64,000 nt of DNA from Acidobacteriota bacterium (GCA_019639115.1 JAHBSM010000005.1:186001-250000); one strand, 5' to 3'; counted from the first letter of the stretch, positions 36,395-44,869 are shown. Made by a program: numbers and translations. The notes: generated by a model from the sequence alone, not told the origin.

Positions 36395-36897
36395 AGATTC
36401 TTTTTTGCGATCTTGCTATGCAGATCGTTTACCAGGAGAAGTGCCGCCGATGCATACAGCGGCGTCAGTTCCGGCGTCATGATTCCAGAAGATACGACGG
36501 GATCGGTCTCGACCAATGCTTGTGCCTCCTCGGCGGTTGTGACGTTTAGAACGAATATTCCGCGATAGCCGCGATCATTTTTACCAAATGGGCCTGCAAC
36601 CAGGAGTTTCCCTTCTGCGGCAAGCCGCTTCATATTCGCGAAATGCCCGGCGAAGATCTCGCCGCGTTTCTTTTCGTCGACTATCTGGGCGTCGTTAGGG
36701 CCGGTCTTGAGGATACAAAGAACGAAGTTTCGCATCCCCAGCTCGTCCGCCCCGACCCTAGCCGCGAGCTTCGCGTCGAACGAAGGAGCGGCCTTAGCTT
36801 TTGGAGTTTTTGGGTGAGCCTTTTGACCAAAAGCCGTGCTCCCGACAGCCAAAAAGCAAACACAGACAACGATCGAGAGTAAGATCCTTCTTTTCAT
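36391..36897 (-). CDS. Exported YCII-domain protein
   Basis: The ATG at 36897 gives 168 residues. It has a signal peptide (residues 1-24, ending TAFGQ), a Lys/Pro-rich linker, and a YCII-like domain (about residues 50-150). Conserved-looking elements are GHFANMKRLAAEGKLLVAGPFG and RGIFVLNVTTAEEAQALV. YCII proteins are usually small cytosolic dimers; a secreted form is less common but occurs in Acidobacteriota and Bacteroidota. It heads the hutI-hutH unit with a 4-base overlap, yet no histidine-pathway role is known. Confidence 0.75.
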   Translation of the reverse strand: MKRRILLSIVVCVCFLAVGSTAFGQKAHPKTPKAKAAPSFDAKLAARVGADELGMRNFVLCILKTGPNDAQIVDEKKRGEIFAGHFANMKRLAAEGKLLVAGPFGKNDRGYRGIFVLNVTTAEEAQALVETDPVVSSGIMTPELTPLYASAALLLVNDLHSKIAKKNL

Positions 36898-36948
36898 AAG
36901 TCGTAGATTGATAAACATGCGGGCTTTGCGTTACAAAATACCATATCT

Positions 36949-38601
36949 ATGCATACGAACATAAAAGCGCCGACCGGCAGCGATCTCACGTGTAAGAACT
37001 GGTTGATCGAGGCAGCGTACCGGATGCTCCAGAACAATCTCGACCCTGAGGTCGCATTCGATCCCGACAATCTCATTGTTTACGGTGGGCGTGGCCGCGC
37101 CGCCAGGAATTGGGAATCATACGACGCTATCTTGAACTGCCTCAGGGACCTGAACGAGGACGAAACCCTCTTGATCCAATCTGGTAAACCGGTTGGCGTG
37201 TTCAAAAGCCACGCGGACGCGCCGCGTGTTTTGCTCGCGAATTCCAACATCGTCCCGCATTGGGCGACGCAGGATCAATTTGACCAATACGAACGCGACG
37301 GGCTGATGATGTATGGCCAGATGACTGCCGGTTCGTGGATCTACATCGGCACGCAGGGCATATTGCAGGGGACGTACGAGACATTCGGTTCATTAGCTCG
37401 ACAGAACGGCTGGGGCTCTCTCGCGGGAAAACTAGTATTGACCGCGGGACTCGGTGAGATGGGCGGAGCACAAGCCCAGGCGATCACGTTCAACGGAGGC
37501 GTCGGCCTGCTTGTTGAGGTAGATCCATGGCGCATCGAGCGACGCCTCCAGTTGAAGCAGGTTGACGTCGCCGCAAAAGATCTCGACGATGCGATCGCTC
37601 TAGCAAAGGCTGCGGTCGAGGCTAAGGAGGCCAGATCGATCGCCATTTTAGGAAATGCGGCCGAGGTTCATTGGCAGTTGATCGAACGCGAATTCATTCC
37701 TGACGTCGTAACAGACCAAACATCAGCTCACGATGTTTTGTACGGCTACATCCCGTTGGGCTACAGCGTGGAAGCAGCCGCCGCGTTTCGCAAGCGTGAC
37801 CAAGCCGCTTACGAGAAAGCCGCGATGGACTCAATGAGCCGACACGTCGAAGCTATGCTTGAGTACCAACGTCGCGGTGCGATCGTATTCGATTACGGAA
37901 ATAATCTGAGGCAGCGTGCCAAAGACAACGGCGTCATGAACGCGTTCGACTATCCGGGCTTTGTGCCGGCGTACATTCGGCCGCTTTTTTGCGAAGGCAA
38001 GGGTCCGTTTCGTTGGGTCGCTCTCTCGGGCGAAAAAGAGGATATTTATCGCACCGACGAAGCCATTATGAACCTCTTCCCGGAAAACGACCACCTCGCT
38101 CGTTGGCTAACCATGGCGCAGGAACAAGTTGAATTTCAGGGTCTTCCCGCGAGAATTTGCTGGCTCGGCTACGGCGAAAGGGCGAAGGCCGGCCTCAAAT
38201 TAAATGAAATGGTCGCGTCCGGCGAGCTCAAGGCCCCGATCGTGATCGGTCGTGATCATCTCGACTGCGGTAGCGTCGCCTCGCCCAACCGCGAGACGGA
38301 ATCGATGCAGGACGGCTCCGACGCGATCGCTGATTGGGTCTATCTAAATGCGATGATCAACGTCGCGGGCGGAGCCACTTGGGTTTCGCTGCACCATGGG
38401 GGCGGCGTTGGTATCGGATATTCGCTCCATGCCGGGCAGGTGATCGTCGCTGACGGAACGCCAGAGGCTGCAAAACGAATTGAACGAGTGCTGACGACGG
38501 ATCCCGGCATGGGCGTCATACGACATGCCGATGCCGGCTATGCTCAAGCGCTCGATTTTGCAGATCGCAACAGTATAAGGATACCGATGAAACGGAGCTG
38601 A
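36949..38601 (+). CDS. hutU: Urocanate hydratase
   Basis: This 550-residue protein has the NAD-binding family motif [15 protein letters not shown] (the usual form has GGLGGMGGAQPLA) and the catalytic-region Cys in [18 protein letters not shown]-type NAD contacts and [14 protein letters not shown] follow. It hydrates urocanate to imidazolonepropionate. It is divergent from the YCII-hutI-hutH unit, 51 bases between starts, so a shared regulatory region is likely. No hutC repressor gene is in the window. Confidence 0.95.
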   Translation: MHTNIKAPTGSDLTCKNWLIEAAYRMLQNNLDPEVAFDPDNLIVYGGRGRAARNWESYDAILNCLRDLNEDETLLIQSGKPVGVFKSHADAPRVLLANSNIVPHWATQDQFDQYERDGLMMYGQMTAGSWIYIGTQGILQGTYETFGSLARQNGWGSLAGKLVLTAGLGEMGGAQAQAITFNGGVGLLVEVDPWRIERRLQLKQVDVAAKDLDDAIALAKAAVEAKEARSIAILGNAAEVHWQLIEREFIPDVVTDQTSAHDVLYGYIPLGYSVEAAAAFRKRDQAAYEKAAMDSMSRHVEAMLEYQRRGAIVFDYGNNLRQRAKDNGVMNAFDYPGFVPAYIRPLFCEGKGPFRWVALSGEKEDIYRTDEAIMNLFPENDHLARWLTMAQEQVEFQGLPARICWLGYGERAKAGLKLNEMVASGELKAPIVIGRDHLDCGSVASPNRETESMQDGSDAIADWVYLNAMINVAGGATWVSLHHGGGVGIGYSLHAGQVIVADGTPEAAKRIERVLTTDPGMGVIRHADAGYAQALDFADRNSIRIPMKRS

Positions 38602-38633
38602 GCCGTTAGATATTCAGGTTATTTGTACCTTGC

Positions 38634-39653
38634 TCAGGAGCCTTCGTTTTCCTTTACATACTTTTCGAATTTCTTCCTGTCCGGGTGGTCCGAAACCTTT
38701 TTGAGAAATTCTTTGTATTCGGCGGCGGCCAGGTTCCGAGCTCCCGCAAGATCATAGAGCCGGGCTTTCAAAAGGTGGCATTCGGCCATTCCAATTGGAT
38801 CGAGACGAAGGGCCTCGTCAAGGGCCAATAGCCCCCTTGACCCTTGTCGCGACTGAAGATATGCCTCGCCCAAAAGCCTGAACGCACGGGCCGAACGCGG
38901 GTCGGATACTACAGCTCGCTCGAACATCTCTATCGCCTTGTTCATCTCACCTTTAAGCCCGTATATCGTCCCAAGCGTAAGCAGAGCAGGCGTATAGTCC
39001 TTCCTGATCGTCAAAGCTGAAGTAAAGGCTTCAGCCGCCTCGTCCGGGCGCCCCGCCGCGGCCAGAAGAGAGCCAAGCTTTGTCCATGCAATGAAATCTT
39101 CACCGTCGATCGAGACTATCGATCGGAGCAGTTCGATCGCCTTTTCCGGCTTCTTATCTGATTCGGCTTCAGCCGCTTTTTTGTAGAGATCGATGGTCTT
39201 CTCGTTGGGTGGTCTCGAGAACCTGACATCGACCACGCCGGGAGCGGTAGTAGTGGCGGACGGAGCAAATAACTCGAAATCCTCACGCTGGCCTTTGGTG
39301 CTGACATCGGAAACGGGTTTCCGGGCCGCCTCGATCCCGTCCATCTCGATCACCAGGAGTCCGCCGCTACCACGCTTTGGAAAACAATACGAGCCTGAAC
39401 GCCCTATTACTTGTCGCGTTGCAGGCTGGAGCGAGTCAGAGTAGATAACTACTATCCGAGGTGGTCTGCCGGCGGCTGCTCCGTTGACGATGATACGGCC
39501 GAATACGAACGGTACGAGGCGATTATCCCGGCCAAATTCACGACCCGGGGCCTCGCCATACTCACGGCAGAATTCGTCGGCCTGGGCCTCAGCTGTAAAG
39601 GACGCCGCTGCGATCAACCCAAGTGCGAAAAATACAGACACTGCTCTCCGCAT
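38634..39653 (-). CDS. Exported TPR-repeat protein
   Basis: The ATG at 39653, with GGTGG upstream, gives 339 residues. The signal peptide ends near residue 23 (AEAQ). An N-terminal beta-rich carboxypeptidase-regulatory-like domain (VFGRIIVNGAAAGRPPRIVV) is followed by at least four TPR units (about residues 175-330, with repeats such as FIAWTKLGSLLAAAGRPDEA). Such proteins mediate protein-protein contacts in the periplasm. It is convergent with hutU and divergent from the HutG-like gene. No specific partner can be named. Confidence 0.8.
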   Translation of the reverse strand: MRRAVSVFFALGLIAAASFTAEAQADEFCREYGEAPGREFGRDNRLVPFVFGRIIVNGAAAGRPPRIVVIYSDSLQPATRQVIGRSGSYCFPKRGSGGLLVIEMDGIEAARKPVSDVSTKGQREDFELFAPSATTTAPGVVDVRFSRPPNEKTIDLYKKAAEAESDKKPEKAIELLRSIVSIDGEDFIAWTKLGSLLAAAGRPDEAAEAFTSALTIRKDYTPALLTLGTIYGLKGEMNKAIEMFERAVVSDPRSARAFRLLGEAYLQSRQGSRGLLALDEALRLDPIGMAECHLLKARLYDLAGARNLAAAEYKEFLKKVSDHPDRKKFEKYVKENEGS

Positions 39654-39783
39654 TACCACCTCCCAACCAGCCTGAACCGACATAGTGAATTGAAATTAGA
39701 TTTTGCTCCGAATTGGTCGCAGGGTCAATATCAAATGTGATCAGGATTGACACCGTGAGCAAAGCGGAAAATACTGTTCGTAG

Positions 39784-40737
39784 ATGACCGATATTTTTGC
39801 ATTGACGACTCGCCCCGAATCGAGCCGCGGATCAGCTGGCCATATGTCGTCGGATCCCGGTTTGAGCGAATACATTCGAACCGATCCGTCACACTATGCG
39901 GCATCTGACATCGTCATCATCGGGTGCCCTTGGGATGAAGGTATTCGTCGGTCCGGAGGCCGCCCGGGAGCGGCATCCGCTCCCGATGCAATAAGGCAGC
40001 GTTTTCTCGAACTGACAACTTTCAATCTAAAAAAGCGCCTGTTCGACATTGGCGACATTCCTTTCAATGAAAGCCTTGAATCAACACATGCGAACTTGCG
40101 CTTGCTTGTTGAGAGTATCCTGAAGGACGGTAAACGGATCATCGTGATCGGCGGCGGCGGCGACGTCTCGTATCCCGATGGGCTTGCGATGGCGGCGACG
40201 TTTGCTCCTGATGAATGGATCGCCGTCAATATCGATTCAAGGCTCGACGTGCGACGGTCGGACCGGATTTGCAGCGGTTCAGCCTTTCGCAGGCTGATGG
40301 ACGAAGGCAGCTTGATCCCAAACAAATTCTACGAGGCCGGATACCAATCCCATTTCACGTCGCCTGCTGATTATGATCACATCCGAGCCGCCGGCGTCCA
40401 TCGCATCAGCCTCGAACTCCTGCGTTCGAGAGCTGAGGCCGATCTCGAGCTCAAAGAGCAGATACGCCAGAAATTCATCGGTCATAGTTCAGCGCTGAAC
40501 ACTTTCTTTAGTTTTGATATGTCGGTAGTTCGTATGGCCGACGCCCCGGGCACAACATCGCCTTCACCTTTGGGGTTGCGAGCGGGAGAATTCATTCAAC
40601 TTGTAAAATATGCTGCGTCGCTGGCTAATACGAGGATAGTGGAATTTACCGAGATGAACCCCGATCACGATATTGACGGCCGAACAGCGATGCTTGTGGC
40701 GATAGCGATGCATCGATTTTGTACCAATACTGCTTGA
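39784..40737 (+). CDS. Arginase-fold (HutG-like) protein with altered metal site
   Basis: This 317-residue protein has an arginase/formimidoylglutamase fold (SGGRPGAASAPDAIR near residue 60, and the DAPGTTSPSPLGL and EMNPDHDIDGRT regions). Of the six usual Mn ligands, the GGGHD His is Gly126, the DAHxD His is Arg153 and the second Asp of DxD is Ser247, while Asp127, Asp151, Asp155 and Asp245 remain. The expected reaction would be the last step of histidine degradation, N-formimino-glutamate hydrolysis. Position beside hut genes favours this role, but the site looks incompetent. Similar ligand-poor arginase homologues are known in other phyla, so a different activity is possible. Confidence 0.8.
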   Translation: MTDIFALTTRPESSRGSAGHMSSDPGLSEYIRTDPSHYAASDIVIIGCPWDEGIRRSGGRPGAASAPDAIRQRFLELTTFNLKKRLFDIGDIPFNESLESTHANLRLLVESILKDGKRIIVIGGGGDVSYPDGLAMAATFAPDEWIAVNIDSRLDVRRSDRICSGSAFRRLMDEGSLIPNKFYEAGYQSHFTSPADYDHIRAAGVHRISLELLRSRAEADLELKEQIRQKFIGHSSALNTFFSFDMSVVRMADAPGTTSPSPLGLRAGEFIQLVKYAASLANTRIVEFTEMNPDHDIDGRTAMLVAIAMHRFCTNTA

Positions 40738-40756
40738 AGTCCTCAGGAAAGATCCA

Positions 40757-40996
40757 ATGAAGCTTTTTGAAAACGTAACCCGCGAAAAACTCGATGAGTT
40801 TCGCGGAAAAATGAACAAATACGGTGTCAATGTTCCCGATGGAGACGACGTAGAGATCAAGGCGCCACTTGGCGTGCGTGTCCAGGCAACATACGATGAG
40901 AACGCTCAGACACTCACCTTGCGCATTGTCGAGAAGCCGGTCTATGTACCCGAATCCCAGATCTGGAGCATAGTTGAAACTGGTATGGCGTCCTAG
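40757..40996 (+). CDS. Small conserved-looking hypothetical protein downstream of the HutG-like gene
   Basis: This 79-residue acidic protein is not recognised. It begins 19 bases after the HutG-like gene with AGGAAAGATCC upstream. It has an N-terminal amphipathic helix (EKLDEFRGKMNKYG) and then four predicted short beta-strands (VEIKAPLGVRVQATYD, TLTLRIVEKP, SQIWSIVE). It has no membrane segment or Cys. Ordered codon composition and close spacing make it likely to be real and co-transcribed. Confidence 0.6.
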   Translation: MKLFENVTREKLDEFRGKMNKYGVNVPDGDDVEIKAPLGVRVQATYDENAQTLTLRIVEKPVYVPESQIWSIVETGMAS

Positions 40997-41045
40997 ATCA
41001 CGCACAAGGCCGGCCGCACGCGATATCGATTCCTGCACTGCCGTC

Positions 41046-41075
41046 TTGACACCTAAGTCTTCTTTTTGGCATTCT
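41046..41075 (+). promoter_or_regulatory. Probable promoter of tRNA-Val and possibly thrS
   Basis: A consensus TTGACA (41046-41051) is followed after 18 bases by CATTCT (41070-41075). The predicted start is near 41082, about 20 bases upstream of the tRNA. No terminator is seen between the tRNA and the thrS leader, so both may be on this transcript. Confidence 0.5.
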
Positions 41076-41103
41076 TTAGGTTCGCTTTCTGATAGGCGAA
41101 TGT

Positions 41104-41178
<75 letters not shown>

Positions 41179-41197
41179 TTTACTAATTTTCGATAAG

Positions 41198-41248
41198 ATG
41201 CTTTCGAAGAACTTTGCTGTTTTAACAACTACTACGACCCGCCTCTAA
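41198..41248 (+). CDS. Candidate threonine-rich leader peptide upstream of thrS
   Basis: An ATG frame of 16 codons reads MLSKNFAVLTTTTTRL then TAA. Codons 10-14 are five consecutive Thr codons spelled ACA ACT ACT ACG ACC, so all four Thr codons are used. The gene for threonyl-tRNA synthetase starts 190 bases downstream. This is the hallmark of a leader peptide sensing charged tRNA-Thr. The ribosome site is weak (CGATAAG before ATG). The Thr run can pair with 41319-41336 (CTACTAC/GTAGTAG and TTAACAA/TTGTTAA), and its 3' end overlaps a CCCGCC/GGCGGG hairpin. No leader of this kind is known to me for thrS, so function is inferred. Confidence 0.7.
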   Translation: MLSKNFAVLTTTTTRL

Positions 41249-41278
41249 TGGCGGGACATTCGCGGTGCGTTTCGCATC
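41238..41278 (+). promoter_or_regulatory. Two adjacent hairpins at the end of the thrS leader peptide
   Basis: CCCGCC (41238-41243) pairs perfectly with GGCGGG (41250-41255) around the leader stop codon. GCGGTGCG (about 41261-41268) pairs with CGCATCGC (about 41272-41279) with one G-U pair. No T-run follows, so neither is a simple terminator. They may time the ribosome or RNA polymerase. Confidence 0.55.
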
Positions 41279-41318
41279 GCAAAGCAAAGTCGCTCTTATC
41301 GGATCTGATCTAATTTAA

Positions 41319-41438
41319 GTAGTAGAGAATTGTTAATTGACAATTGGACAATTGTTAATTGGTAAGCAGAGCGAGATCCCGATCGAAGCGACTGATAGCT
41401 GACCAATTTGCGATCAACAATTTACAATTAACAATGTT
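41319..41438 (+). repeat. AT-rich inverted/direct repeats in the thrS 5' leader
   Basis: ATTGTTAATTG occurs twice (41329-41339, 41351-41361). Its exact complement CAATTAACAAT lies at 41425-41435, four bases before the thrS ATG. The first copy also pairs with the Thr-codon run of the leader peptide. The region lacks a recognisable Shine-Dalgarno sequence. It may form alternative structures that hide or expose the thrS start. Similar AT-rich repeat scraps are common between genes, so a dispersed repeat is an alternative. Confidence 0.55.
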
Positions 41439-43394
41439 ATGAGCGAACTGAACGTTAAATTTAAAGATCAACACGCGGCCATACCTGCGCCCGCGACGGT
41501 GATCGATGCCCTTAAAGCGCTTGATAGAGATGCTCTGAAAGGTGCCCTCGCCGCGAAAGTGAATGGGGTCGAGGTAGATCTTAATCGTGAGTTGGACATG
41601 TCCGACGATGTGATGTCGATCGAACCGATATCGGCTGATTCGACCGACGGGCTCGAGATCATACGTCATTCTACCGCTCATTTACTTGCTGCTGCCCTTT
41701 TGGATCTTCTTCCCGGAACTAAACTCGGGGTCGGGCCTGCCTTGATGGAAGATCCGCGCTACGGGTTCTATTACGATGTGATCGCTCCTCGGAATTTGAC
41801 TGAAGAGGACCTCCCCGTTATCGAGAAAAAGATGCGGGAAATGGCCAAGCGCGACCTGAAATATCGCAGGGACGAGGTCGGCAAGGACCAGATACTCGAT
41901 ATCTTCCGCGAACGAAATGAACCGCTCAAATGTGAATTGATCGAAGAAAAGGTCGACGGCAAAGCGAGCATCTACTATATCGACGGTTCACCGTTCATTG
42001 ATTTCTGTCTCGGGCCTCACGTCCAGCACACGGGTAATCTCAAGGCTTTCAAACTGCTGGCACTCTCCGGTGCCTATTGGAAGGGAGACGCGGAACGAGA
42101 ACAGATGCAGCGCATCTACGGGATCGCGTTCGCGACGCAGCAAGAACTTGATGCGTGGCTGGTACAGCGTGAGGAAGCGGAGAAACGCGATCATCGAAAG
42201 CTTGGGCGTCAACTCGATCTTTTCTCGATCGACGACAATTACGGCCAGGGGCTGATACTCTGGCATCCGAAAGGCGGTATCATCCGGAACGAGATGGAGA
42301 AGCTTCTCCGCGAGGAACTCGAACGCCGCGGATACAGTTTCGTATTTACGCCCCACATCGCCAAACGTCAGCTTTGGATGACGAGCGGCCACGAGGATAA
42401 CTACGCGGACGGGATGTATGCCCCGACGAGCATCGAGGACGAAGAATATCGTCTAAAGCCGATGAATTGCCCGTTCCATATCGGGATCTACAAATCATCG
42501 CCGCGTTCGTATCGCGATCTTCCGCAGCGTTACTCCGAGATGGGCACGGTATATCGAGCGGAATTGAGCGGAACGCTCCACGGATTGATGCGTGTCCGCG
42601 GCTTCACGGTTGACGACGCTCATCTTTTTGTCAGGCCCGACCAGATCCACGCAGAGGTTGCAGATTGTCTTGATCTGGCGATAAAGGTCTTCGATACCTA
42701 TGGATTCGAGAAAGTAAAATTCGAACTTTCCGTGAGGGGCGATGCCTCGAATAAGGGCTACCTCGGCGCGGACGAGGATTGGGCCGCTGCTGAACAGCAG
42801 CTTGCCAGTGCTCTCGTAGAGAGAGGGATTCAATTTGAAAGGATCGAGGGCGAGGCGGCATTCTACGGTCCAAAGATCGATATAAAGATCGAGGATGCTA
42901 TCGGTCGCGTCTGGCAATTGGGGACGATCCAACTTGATTTTAACCTTCCTGAAAGATTCGAACTGGAGTACACTGCGGAGGATAATCAAAAGCGTCGGCC
43001 ATTCATGATCCACCGAGCACTTTTCGGGTCGATCGAGCGGTTCTTCGGCGTGCTGATAGAACATTACGCGGGTGCGTTCCCTCTTTGGCTTGCGCCGGTG
43101 CAGGTTGCCGTGCTTCCGATCACTGATCGCATAAACGAATATGCGGCATCGATCGCCGAGGAGCTGAAAAGTAATGGATTTCGTGTCGAAACTTATCTCC
43201 GTTCCGACAAGATCGGGGCGAAGATCAGAGACGCGCAGCTGCAGAAAGTGCCTTATATGCTCGTATTGGGCGATAAGGAACTCGAAGAGCAGACGGTAGC
43301 CGTTAGGCACCGAAAAGATGGCGATATCGGCGTGATGTCGCTTGCTGAGTTCAGAGAAAGGATCGCAGCGGAACGTGCTGCTAGATCGCTCTAG
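41439..43394 (+). CDS. thrS: Threonyl-tRNA synthetase
   Basis: This 651-residue protein has the full domain order: TGS (about 1-60), the editing-type SAD domain with HSTAHLLAAAL and its HxxxH site (about 70-230), the class II catalytic core (about 250-540), and an anticodon-binding domain (about 550-650). Motif 2 is seen as YRAELSGTLHGLMRVRGFTVDDAH, and motif 3 near PFMIHRALFGSIERFFG. Catalytic zinc ligands include Cys in MNCPFH. It charges tRNA-Thr. It starts at ATG 41439 with no clear ribosome site, and it lies downstream of the Thr-rich leader frame. infC follows 28 bases later. Confidence 0.96.
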   Translation: MSELNVKFKDQHAAIPAPATVIDALKALDRDALKGALAAKVNGVEVDLNRELDMSDDVMSIEPISADSTDGLEIIRHSTAHLLAAALLDLLPGTKLGVGPALMEDPRYGFYYDVIAPRNLTEEDLPVIEKKMREMAKRDLKYRRDEVGKDQILDIFRERNEPLKCELIEEKVDGKASIYYIDGSPFIDFCLGPHVQHTGNLKAFKLLALSGAYWKGDAEREQMQRIYGIAFATQQELDAWLVQREEAEKRDHRKLGRQLDLFSIDDNYGQGLILWHPKGGIIRNEMEKLLREELERRGYSFVFTPHIAKRQLWMTSGHEDNYADGMYAPTSIEDEEYRLKPMNCPFHIGIYKSSPRSYRDLPQRYSEMGTVYRAELSGTLHGLMRVRGFTVDDAHLFVRPDQIHAEVADCLDLAIKVFDTYGFEKVKFELSVRGDASNKGYLGADEDWAAAEQQLASALVERGIQFERIEGEAAFYGPKIDIKIEDAIGRVWQLGTIQLDFNLPERFELEYTAEDNQKRRPFMIHRALFGSIERFFGVLIEHYAGAFPLWLAPVQVAVLPITDRINEYAASIAEELKSNGFRVETYLRSDKIGAKIRDAQLQKVPYMLVLGDKELEEQTVAVRHRKDGDIGVMSLAEFRERIAAERAARSL

Positions 43395-43421
43395 AACGGT
43401 CAATACACATAGGAGGCTCGT

Positions 43422-44105
43422 ATCGCTAGAAGATTTGGTGGAAATAGATTCAAGCCGCGGTTTCGTGAGCCGCTGCATCGCACGAACGAACGAATTCGCG
43501 TACCTTCCGTTCGTGTCGTCCTCGAAGATGGTGGAACGCTCGGCGTCATGGACACGCGTGATGCTATCCAAGAGGCGAGAAATCGAGGCTTAGACCTCGT
43601 TGAGATAGCTCCGGGAGCTAAACCGCCGGTTTGCAAGATCATCGACTACGGCAAGTTTCTTTACGAACAAAAGAAACGATCGCACGAGGCGAAAAAGAAA
43701 CAGGTCACCGTTCAGGTCAAAGAGATCAAGTTTCGTCCCGGCACTGATGATCATGATTACGAATATCGTCGCGAGAATGCCCGCAAATGGCTCGAAGGCG
43801 GAGATAAAGTGCGAGCGGCTATTGCCTTTCGCGGTCGTGAGATGTCGCACCGCGAGCTGGGGGCCAAGATCCTGGAACGCCTTACGGGCGAGCTGGCTGA
43901 GGTCGGTGACGTAGAGGTCGCTCCTAAAATGGAAGGCTATCAGATGTTCACGATACTTTCGCCAAAGAAGTCAAAGGCGGTTCAGAATAAACACACGTCC
44001 GTCGCTCCGGATGCTGAAGAAAAGCCGAAGAAAGAGCGACGCACCGAACCAAAGCCGGACACAAAGCCGGCCGTCGAGGAGAAACCGGACGACGACATCT
44101 TCTAG
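43422..44105 (+). CDS. infC: Translation initiation factor IF-3, with an ATC start
   Basis: The frame holds no ATG, GTG or TTG between the in-frame stop at 43410 and Met at 43548. Starting at ATG 43548 would delete the first part of IF3-N (RVPSVRVVLEDGGTLGVM). ATC at 43422 has AGGAGG (43411-43416) five bases upstream and gives 227 residues starting (M)ARRFGGNRF. Rare starts (AUU, AUC, AUA) are known for infC elsewhere and allow IF3 to inhibit its own initiation. IF3-N and IF3-C (about residues 95-180) are followed by a Lys/Glu/Pro-rich acidic tail of about 45 residues. It is in the conserved thrS-infC-rpmI-rplT order. Confidence 0.93.
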   Translation: MARRFGGNRFKPRFREPLHRTNERIRVPSVRVVLEDGGTLGVMDTRDAIQEARNRGLDLVEIAPGAKPPVCKIIDYGKFLYEQKKRSHEAKKKQVTVQVKEIKFRPGTDDHDYEYRRENARKWLEGGDKVRAAIAFRGREMSHRELGAKILERLTGELAEVGDVEVAPKMEGYQMFTILSPKKSKAVQNKHTSVAPDAEEKPKKERRTEPKPDTKPAVEEKPDDDIF

Positions 44106-44151
44106 TTCTTTATTATCGTAGATCGGTTAGGTTATTGATAGGAGTATAGTT

Positions 44152-44355
44152 ATGCCAAAGCTAAAGACACACAAAGGTGCGGCGAAGCGTTTCCGCTCGA
44201 CGGCATCGGGAAAATTCAAACGAGGCCATTCGCATGCTCGTCATATATTGACCAAAAAGACGAACAAGCGTAAGCGAAACCTCGATATCGACACGCTGGT
44301 GTCAGAAGGCGACCAGAAGCGAGTCGAAAAGATGCTGCCCTACGGCCGCGACTAG
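44152..44355 (+). CDS. rpmI: Large-subunit ribosomal protein L35 (bL35)
   Basis: This 67-residue, strongly basic protein begins [17 protein letters not shown] and contains [19 protein letters not shown] and the C-terminal MLPYG. Length and sequence match bL35. GGAGT lies eight bases upstream. It sits 46 bases after infC and 84 bases before rplT in the usual operon. Confidence 0.97.
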   Translation: MPKLKTHKGAAKRFRSTASGKFKRGHSHARHILTKKTNKRKRNLDIDTLVSEGDQKRVEKMLPYGRD

Positions 44356-44439
44356 ACACAGAATTTCGAATATCGGATCACGAATAGCGAACCATAATCG
44401 TTCAATATTTGATATTCAATATTCCGAAACGGAGGAATT

Positions 44440-44817
44440 ATGCCAAGAGCAAAACGTGGTAACAAGCGCACCGAGAAGCGCAGGAAAATATTGTCCCTCG
44501 CCAAAGGATATCGCGGGACCAAATCGAAACTTTATCGTTCGGCGAAAGAGTCGGTCGAACGCGCACTAAATTTTGCCTATACCGGACGAAAGCTGAAGAA
44601 GAGAGATTTTCGCAAGCTCTGGATCGTCCGAATCAACGCGGCGTGCCGATTGAACGACATGAAATATTCGCAGTTCATGCACGGACTCGACCTAGCCGGT
44701 ATTGAGCTTGATCGCCGATCGTTGGCCGACATCGCGGTCAAACAGCCCGAGACCTTTGCCGCTATCGCGGGCAAGGCCAAGGAAGCGATTAACAACAAAG
44801 CCCAAGCAGCAGCCTGA
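44440..44817 (+). CDS. rplT: Large-subunit ribosomal protein L20 (bL20)
   Basis: This 125-residue basic protein starts [18 protein letters not shown] and has [16 protein letters not shown], both bL20 signatures. GGAGG lies five bases before the start. In E. coli and Bacillus L20 represses its own operon; here the 84-base spacer contains GAATATC and GATATTC (about 44369 and 44408), which could pair, but no specific L20 site is shown. An intrinsic terminator follows 21 bases later. Confidence 0.97.
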   Translation: MPRAKRGNKRTEKRRKILSLAKGYRGTKSKLYRSAKESVERALNFAYTGRKLKKRDFRKLWIVRINAACRLNDMKYSQFMHGLDLAGIELDRRSLADIAVKQPETFAAIAGKAKEAINNKAQAAA

Positions 44818-44838
44818 GCTTGCCTTGAGTTCAATTGA

Positions 44839-44869
44839 GCACGTCGGTCGTCGGCCGGCGTGCTTTTTT
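44839..44869 (+). terminator. Intrinsic terminator after rplT
   Basis: GCACGTCGG pairs with CCGGCGTGC (one G-U) with a 7-base loop and is followed by TTTTTT. It overlaps the stop region of the convergent kbl gene and probably ends both transcripts. Confidence 0.88.

Noticed and set aside
41179-41438. T-box riboswitch before thrS
   Set aside because: No T-box consensus or specifier-loop structure is seen; the Thr-codon frame explains the region better.
42495-43571. Reverse-strand 358-codon frame across thrS and the infC start
   Set aside because: It is antisense to conserved thrS motifs and covers the infC ribosome site; no domain is recognisable.
44356-44439. L20 autoregulatory site between rpmI and rplT
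   Set aside because: Only an AT-rich GAATATC/GATATTC inverted repeat is visible; no resemblance to known L20-binding structures could be shown.
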